From Bermanella sp047628755 (lineage in GTDB: Bacteria > Pseudomonadota > Gammaproteobacteria > Pseudomonadales > Oceanobacteraceae), in assembly GCA_047628755.1 (NCBI GenBank), contig JBLHVV010000155.1, positions 1 through 5,256 on the forward strand: a stretch of 5,256 nucleotides of DNA, in the 5' to 3' direction. Of the stretch, positions 4,703 through 5,256 are shown one piece after another; the first letter of the stretch is position 1; each line of letters begins with the position of its first letter. A program made the translations under genes and the position numbers. The notes under the pieces are model-generated. The model was not told the origin of the DNA, ran no database searches, and saw nothing but the letters and a program-made list of their open reading frames with translations.

Positions 4703-5256
4703 CTACTTTTTATCAAAGTCACTCCCGTCGTGGCGTTCTAGCAATTGACCTTCTTCTGCCCCCCAAGCACGGTTTACCATGCGGCCGCGTTTTACTGCTG
4801 GTCGGTCATGTATTTGCTGTGCCCAGCGCGCTACATTGGTATAAATTTTTACGTCTAAAAATTCTTGTGCGTCATACAATTTGCCAATAACTAACATGCC
4901 ATACCAAGCATAGTTAGCCATGTCTGCAATAGTGTAGTCGTCGCCAGTTAAAAATTCACGTGTAGCCAGGTTTTTATTTAATACATCTAACTGACGTTTT
5001 ACTTCCATCGCATAGCGGTCAATCGGATATTGGAGCTTTTCCGGTGCGTAGGCGTAAAAATGGCCAAAGCCACCACCAAGAAATGGTGCGCTGCCCATAT
5101 TCCAAAATAACCAAGACAGGCATTCGGCCCTTGCTGCACCTGCAGTCGGTAAAAAGGCACCGTATTTTTCAGCAAGGTAAACCAATATGGCACCAGACTC
5201 GAAGATCCGCGTCGGCGGAGTAGTGCTGTTATCCAATAACGCAGGTATTTTTGAAT
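4703..5256 (-). CDS. yghU: YghU-like glutathione S-transferase (disulfide-bond reductase), C-terminal part
   Basis: The gene enters from the right edge, so its N-terminal start is missing; about 184 residues are present, beginning SKIPALLDNSTTPP. YghU/YfcG-type (Nu class) glutathione transferases have GSH-dependent disulfide-bond reductase activity, and some reduce organic hydroperoxides, in the cytoplasm. The visible part includes the end of the thioredoxin-fold domain (KIPAL, with the cis-Pro; FESGAILVYLAEKYG, where Glu-Ser binds the gamma-glutamyl group). The all-helical domain follows with WLFWNMGSAPFLGGGFGHFY, GDDYTIADMANYAW (N-capping motif) and RPAVKRGRMVNR, ending in ERHDGSDFDKK. These segments match the E. 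coli YghU pattern block by block, including APFLGGGFGHFY and the ERHDxSDF tail. The frame is open to the window edge; the in-frame TTG at 5234-5236 is an internal Leu codon, not a start. Confidence 0.95.
   Translation of the reverse strand, partial: SKIPALLDNSTTPPTRIFESGAILVYLAEKYGAFLPTAGAARAECLSWLFWNMGSAPFLGGGFGHFYAYAPEKLQYPIDRYAMEVKRQLDVLNKNLATREFLTGDDYTIADMANYAWYGMLVIGKLYDAQEFLDVKIYTNVARWAQQIHDRPAVKRGRMVNRAWGAEEGQLLERHDGSDFDKK

Noticed and set aside
4999..5193. Open frame of 64 codons on the - strand within the glutathione transferase gene
   Set aside because: It is a different frame of the same strand over well-conserved YghU-like coding sequence.

Overview
The window looks like a chromosomal segment of a marine-type gammaproteobacterium. 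The basis is gene content rather than any marker gene: a YghU-like glutathione transferase very close in sequence to the E. coli protein, a type II/Prx5 peroxiredoxin, a thiolase, and compact operons with short spacers and clear Shine-Dalgarno sites. Base composition looks AT-leaning, judged by eye only. No tRNA, rRNA, CRISPR array, transposase or phage gene was seen. The genus is not determinable from this window.

Layout: the end of a thiolase gene (+) closes with a strong intrinsic terminator at 251-291. A Prx5-type peroxiredoxin (-) follows and is divergent from a membrane-anchored redoxin with a WCPFC motif (+, start re-assigned to 1036). Downstream of the redoxin is an unmarked relic of a DUF2834-like membrane protein (1691-2037). 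It is broken by two in-frame stops and by an expanded heptamer repeat. A regulatory-looking stretch with overlapping palindromes and a possible Pho box then leads into a PPK2 polyphosphate kinase gene, which overlaps by one base (TAATG) with a Nudix hydrolase gene. Three minus-strand genes follow: a Ddn/F420H2-type nitroreductase-family protein, a small histidine-bearing membrane protein 14 nt upstream of it in the same operon, and the C-terminal part of a yghU-like glutathione transferase that runs off the window edge.

Two themes emerge. One is thiol and peroxide chemistry: Prx5, the membrane redoxin and YghU. The other is phosphate and nucleotide metabolism: PPK2 plus Nudix, probably co-translated. 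I see no clear new defence or mobile system. The items most worth a second look are the heptamer-disrupted DUF2834 relic, the PPK2-Nudix coupled pair with its palindromic promoter region, and the pairing of an F420-family protein with a membrane protein carrying four buried histidines.
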